Notes under the pieces: model-generated
Database searches by the model: none
Told to the model about the DNA's origin: nothing
Seen by the model: only the letters and a program-made list of their open reading frames with translations
DNA from: Akkermansiaceae bacterium UBA1506
GTDB taxonomy: Bacteria > Verrucomicrobiota > Verrucomicrobiia > Verrucomicrobiales > DEV007
Assembly (NCBI GenBank): GCA_002323995.1
Contig: DCQY01000049.1
Coordinates: forward strand, 1-9,316
Length of the DNA stretch: 9,316 bases
Direction: 5' to 3'
Shown here: positions 6,778 to 9,316 of the stretch, piece after piece
Position numbering within the stretch: the stretch's first letter is position 1
Layout of the letters: every line of letters starts with the position of its first letter
Made by a program: the position numbers and the translations under genes

Positions 6778-8181
6778 CTAATTCGCGTGCTTTCCGTGAA
6801 GGTGTTCACCCTTTCGAGCCGCTTGGAGGGCCTTCACAGTATCGACGGCTGCCCCCGGATCATTTTCAGAATCAAGCCAAGCGTCGAGCGCAGCGCTCAG
6901 CGTTCCCTTGATTTCTTCGTAGCCGTTGTCTTGGGCAAGGTCCTGCATTTCGTGAGAGTCTTCAGCGGTATGGTAAAGCTGTTCATTTGGCCGAAGCATG
7001 TAACGCTTCACGCGCTGGTAACTACGAGGTTTTTTGATCGGATCATCTCCCAACCAGGTTGCCCAGTAAGGGTTGTTGAGCTTACCGCCCCCCATGAGGT
7101 GCTTCTCAATGTAGAGCTCTTCGGGAAGCAGGTTTCGAATGTAGCGGAAACGTCCGTCGGTGATAGAGCGGATGGGGTAGCGGGGACCTTCTGGAAGGTT
7201 ATGGTGGAGGCCATAGGCAAAATCCCGGTGCTTTTCGGTATTTCCCATGAGCACTTCGGAGAAACTGGTGCCATCGATGTGAGATTCGATTTTTCCACCA
7301 GCGATCGAAATTAGTGTGGGAGCGATATCGGCATACTGTACGAGAGCGTCGGTTCGTTTTCCCGCAGGAACGACGCCGGGCCATTCGGCAACCAGTGCGG
7401 TGTGGAGGCCGGTGTTCCAGTTGGTCCATTTGCAGCCTGGAAACTGTGAGCCTTGTTCTGAGGTGAAAAGAACAAGGGTATCGTCTCGCTTACCGGTGGC
7501 ATCTAGCGCCTCGAGAATCTCTCCGATTTGCTGATCCATGTAGGTGATTTCAGCAAGATAGTTGGCGAAATGTTCCCGAGTTACCGGGGTGTTTGCTAAG
7601 TTCGGTGGGAGCTTGAGATCTTGTAATGGGTATCGCGAAGCATCACCCATGACCCAGGGGACATGAGGCTCGACCAGCGCAACCACGAGGCAGAAAGGAT
7701 TTTCTTGGCTCATGTATTCGCTGATAAGGGCAACTTCATGAGGCTCGGTCGGATCGCGTACGCAACTGGAGTCGAATCCTTCGACCACATCAAAAGGGAA
7801 GGCTTCGGCCGGTTTCACATGAACCTTTCCGGCGAGGCCAACTCGATAGCCGAGAGGGCGTAAGTAGTGGGGAAGACTTCGAGTTTCGGGGCGACTTGAA
7901 GAATGATTCCAGGCGCAGCCGTTACTCAGCGGATACTGACCGGAGTAGAGTTCAGCGCGACAAGGCTGGCACATGGCTTCAGCGAGGTAGGCCTGATTGA
8001 AGGTGAGTCCGCGGCTAGCGAGAGCATCAATATGAGGCGTTATCGCATTTTCACCTCCGTAGAGGGGCAGATCGTTGTAGGTGCAGTCGTCGCCAATGAT
8101 GATGAGAAAGTTAGGCCGCTCGGTGGATATGCCTATCTGAGTGAGCAGAATGGCAAGGGAAAGAATAAGGATTTTCATCAT
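6778..8181 (-). CDS. Exported type I (formylglycine) sulfatase
   Basis: A 467-residue sulfatase of the alkaline-phosphatase superfamily, predicted to be secreted by a Sec signal peptide (about 1-19). It would hydrolyse sulfate esters, most likely on a sulfated polysaccharide; the substrate cannot be read from the sequence. The modification motif is CQPCR (71-75) followed by AELYSGQYPLSNG: Cys71 would be oxidised to formylglycine by a formylglycine-generating enzyme not encoded here. Likely metal and active-site residues are Asp31-Asp32 (IIGDD), Lys119 and His121 (AGKVH), His173 (EPHVPW) and the late block TSEQG (240-244) with Lys251 (CKWT). EQG replaces the more common DHG/DNG, a variant I recall from PVC sulfatase subfamilies. 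Length fits the family. The frame opens with two ATGs (8181 and 8178); the first is used, and no Shine-Dalgarno is seen for either. It lies 80 bases after murI in the same direction. Confidence 0.95.
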   Translation of the reverse strand: MMKILILSLAILLTQIGISTERPNFLIIIGDDCTYNDLPLYGGENAITPHIDALASRGLTFNQAYLAEAMCQPCRAELYSGQYPLSNGCAWNHSSSRPETRSLPHYLRPLGYRVGLAGKVHVKPAEAFPFDVVEGFDSSCVRDPTEPHEVALISEYMSQENPFCLVVALVEPHVPWVMGDASRYPLQDLKLPPNLANTPVTREHFANYLAEITYMDQQIGEILEALDATGKRDDTLVLFTSEQGSQFPGCKWTNWNTGLHTALVAEWPGVVPAGKRTDALVQYADIAPTLISIAGGKIESHIDGTSFSEVLMGNTEKHRDFAYGLHHNLPEGPRYPIRSITDGRFRYIRNLLPEELYIEKHLMGGGKLNNPYWATWLGDDPIKKPRSYQRVKRYMLRPNEQLYHTAEDSHEMQDLAQDNGYEEIKGTLSAALDAWLDSENDPGAAVDTVKALQAARKGEHLHGKHAN

Positions 8182-8261
8182 GGATCAGAGTGGGCTGCGT
8201 CCGAATAAGAGGCACGTCTTGTCGAAGCTAGATTAATTTTTTACCGATTCGCCAAGAATGA

Positions 8262-9038
8262 TTAAAGCGAACACGAAGCCGTGTTCACGGCGAGGTCGGG
8301 CAGAAGAGACGGCAGGATCCGCCTTAATTGATCTAGAGAGCCTGTCGTTTCGATATCGATCGTGGCTTCGCTGTCTGAGCTTGAATCCTGAGGGATAAAG
8401 CTTTGCACTCGTTTTGCCACAGCGATTCCCGTGTCGACGATTGAAACGCCGCTTGGCAAACTCGACTGAATCACCCCACCGAGAAACGGGTAGTGTGTGC
8501 ATCCAAGAACGAGGACATCGGCCCCCGCATCGAGCAGTGGATCGACTGCCTCTCTGACAGCACCTTCTGCCTCCGGGCCGTCCAGAGTTCCGGCTTCAAC
8601 CAGTGACACAAAGGAGGGGCAGGGGCGGGTAATGACTTTGACGCCTTTAGCGTGGTCATCGACCAATTGATGAAATTTCTCGCCTTGAATGGACGCTTCG
8701 GTAGCGAGGACTCCGACCACTCCGGATTTCGTTTTTTGAGCTGCTGGTTTGATCCCGGGTTCCATCCCAACGATGGGCAGAAGATAAGCATCGCGAAGCG
8801 GTCCAACGGAGTGAATTGTTGCCGAATTGCATGCGATGACGATAAGAGTAGCTCCGCGTTCAATCAGATGATCGGTAATCTGGAATACCCGTCGATTGAT
8901 TACTTCCGCCGATTTATTCCCATAAGGGCACCAAGAAGAATCACCAACGTAGTGAATTGGGATGCCCGGGAGGAGTTGATGAATCTCCCGCATTACGGAA
9001 AGGCCACCCACCCCGGAATCTAGAATCCCGATCTTCAT
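8262..9038 (-). CDS. murI: Glutamate racemase
   Basis: A 258-residue cytoplasmic, cofactor-independent racemase that converts L-glutamate to D-glutamate for peptidoglycan synthesis. Counting from the ATG at 9038, family motifs are ILDSGVGGLSV (4-14, with the catalytic-region Asp7), YVGDSSWCPYG (30-40), ACNSAT (69-74, catalytic Cys70) and GCTHYPFL (179-186, catalytic Cys180 and His182). Length fits MurI (about 255-285). The frame extends to a GTG at 9065, adding nine residues ahead of MKIGILDSG. I prefer the ATG because MurI proteins usually begin just before the DSG motif; neither start has a Shine-Dalgarno. Using the GTG would bring the start to within five bases of the small ORF upstream. 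The last codons form a hairpin that overlaps the 3' end. Confidence 0.95.
   Translation of the reverse strand: MKIGILDSGVGGLSVMREIHQLLPGIPIHYVGDSSWCPYGNKSAEVINRRVFQITDHLIERGATLIVIACNSATIHSVGPLRDAYLLPIVGMEPGIKPAAQKTKSGVVGVLATEASIQGEKFHQLVDDHAKGVKVITRPCPSFVSLVEAGTLDGPEAEGAVREAVDPLLDAGADVLVLGCTHYPFLGGVIQSSLPSGVSIVDTGIAVAKRVQSFIPQDSSSDSEATIDIETTGSLDQLRRILPSLLPDLAVNTASCSL
8269..8286 (-). terminator. Hairpin at the 3' end of murI, weak terminator candidate
   Basis: GAACACG (8269-8275) and CGTGTTC (8280-8286) form a perfect 7-base stem with a 4-base loop inside the last codons of murI. On the minus strand the stem is followed by GCTTTAATC, which has only a short T stretch, so termination would be weak or partial. 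Alternatively it protects the murI 3' end or attenuates reading into the sulfatase gene 80 bases away. Confidence 0.4.
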
Positions 9039-9070
9039 CGGCGCTAATGTGGTGTGATCATTCACTCTGC

Positions 9071-9229
9071 TTAGCTGGCCCGGCTTCCTTTAGATCCTTC
9101 GACAACGAAGTCGTTTTTGGTCTGACCTTGCTGAATCATCGAGCAAAGCAAAAGAGCACTGCCAGAGGTGGTGATGGAAAAATGGTTTTGAGACGAAAGA
9201 AATTGTTCGAAGGCTTTTAAAAATTTCAT
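9071..9229 (-). CDS. Possible small hypothetical protein (52 aa) upstream of murI
   Basis: A 52-codon frame runs from ATG at 9229 to TAA at 9071-9073. The predicted protein begins MKFLKAFEQFLSSQNHF, an amphipathic helix-like start, has a short hydrophobic middle (SALLLCSMI, 24-32) and a polar, basic end. No family is recognised. In its favour are the position directly ahead of murI in the same direction (32 bases to the preferred murI start, five to the alternative GTG), the A-rich second codon, and a promoter-like motif upstream. Against it are the small size and the lack of a ribosome-binding site, although no gene here has one. It may be a real small protein or a chance frame in the murI leader. 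Confidence 0.35.
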   Translation of the reverse strand: MKFLKAFEQFLSSQNHFSITTSGSALLLCSMIQQGQTKNDFVVEGSKGSRAS

Positions 9230-9280
9230 GTTCAGTGGATTTTTAGGATGAGCCGGTTTTTTAGATTGGTGTCATTGGAG

Positions 9281-9309
9281 GTTACGTTTGGCTAGCGTTA
9301 ATCTGTCAA
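9281..9309 (-). promoter_or_regulatory. Sigma70-like promoter candidate for small ORF and murI
   Basis: On the minus strand a perfect -35 hexamer TTGACA (9304-9309) is followed after 17 bases by CGTAAC (9281-9286), which matches the -10 consensus at only three of six positions. Transcription would start around 9274, giving a leader of about 45 bases to the ATG at 9229. The -35 is convincing as a motif, the -10 is not. Apart from this, the small ORF and a weak plus-strand hairpin, I see nothing in 9066-9316. Confidence 0.35.
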
Positions 9310-9316
9310 ATTCCTA

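Noticed and set aside
9097..9118. CTTCG/CGAAG hairpin followed by a T run on the plus strand
   Set aside because: The stem is only five bases, other bases intervene before the T run, and no plus-strand gene leads into it, so it is not called as a terminator.

Overview
The window looks like part of a chromosome from the PVC superphylum (Planctomycetota/Verrucomicrobiota), with a mild lean to a marine verrucomicrobial lineage. The evidence is a paired set of exported DUF1549/DUF1553 and DUF1501 proteins, which are hallmark expanded families of that group, together with a formylglycine-type sulfatase and no recognisable Shine-Dalgarno sequence at any start. The phylum-level call is inference. 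No rRNA, tRNA, CRISPR array, insertion sequence or phage gene was seen.

Every confident gene is on the minus strand, so the window is transcribed from right to left. From the right edge the order is: a possible promoter and a 52-residue small ORF (9071-9309); murI, glutamate racemase, for cell-wall D-glutamate (8262-9038); an exported type I sulfatase (6778-8181); a small ABM-like dimeric alpha/beta-barrel protein (6320-6679); a bacterial voltage-gated sodium channel of the NaChBac/NavAb family with a NavAb-identical selectivity-filter core (5427-6263); a 355-base spacer that may hold a decayed or non-AUG reading frame; a 1217-residue exported LamG/PA14-like/cytochrome/DUF1549/DUF1553 protein (1418-5071); and a DUF1501 protein with a twin-arginine signal, cut by the left edge just before its natural end (1-1277).

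Three functional groups are visible. The DUF1553-DUF1501 pair is a typical exported two-gene unit of unknown biochemical role, often suspected in polysaccharide processing. The sulfatase fits degradation of sulfated glycans. The ABM-like protein and the sodium channel are closely spaced (56 bases) and may share a transcript. MurI is housekeeping. No sequence evidence links all these genes into one pathway. The most notable item is the sodium channel. The least explained pieces are the small ORF before murI, the open frame in the 5072-5426 spacer, and compact hairpins at several gene junctions.
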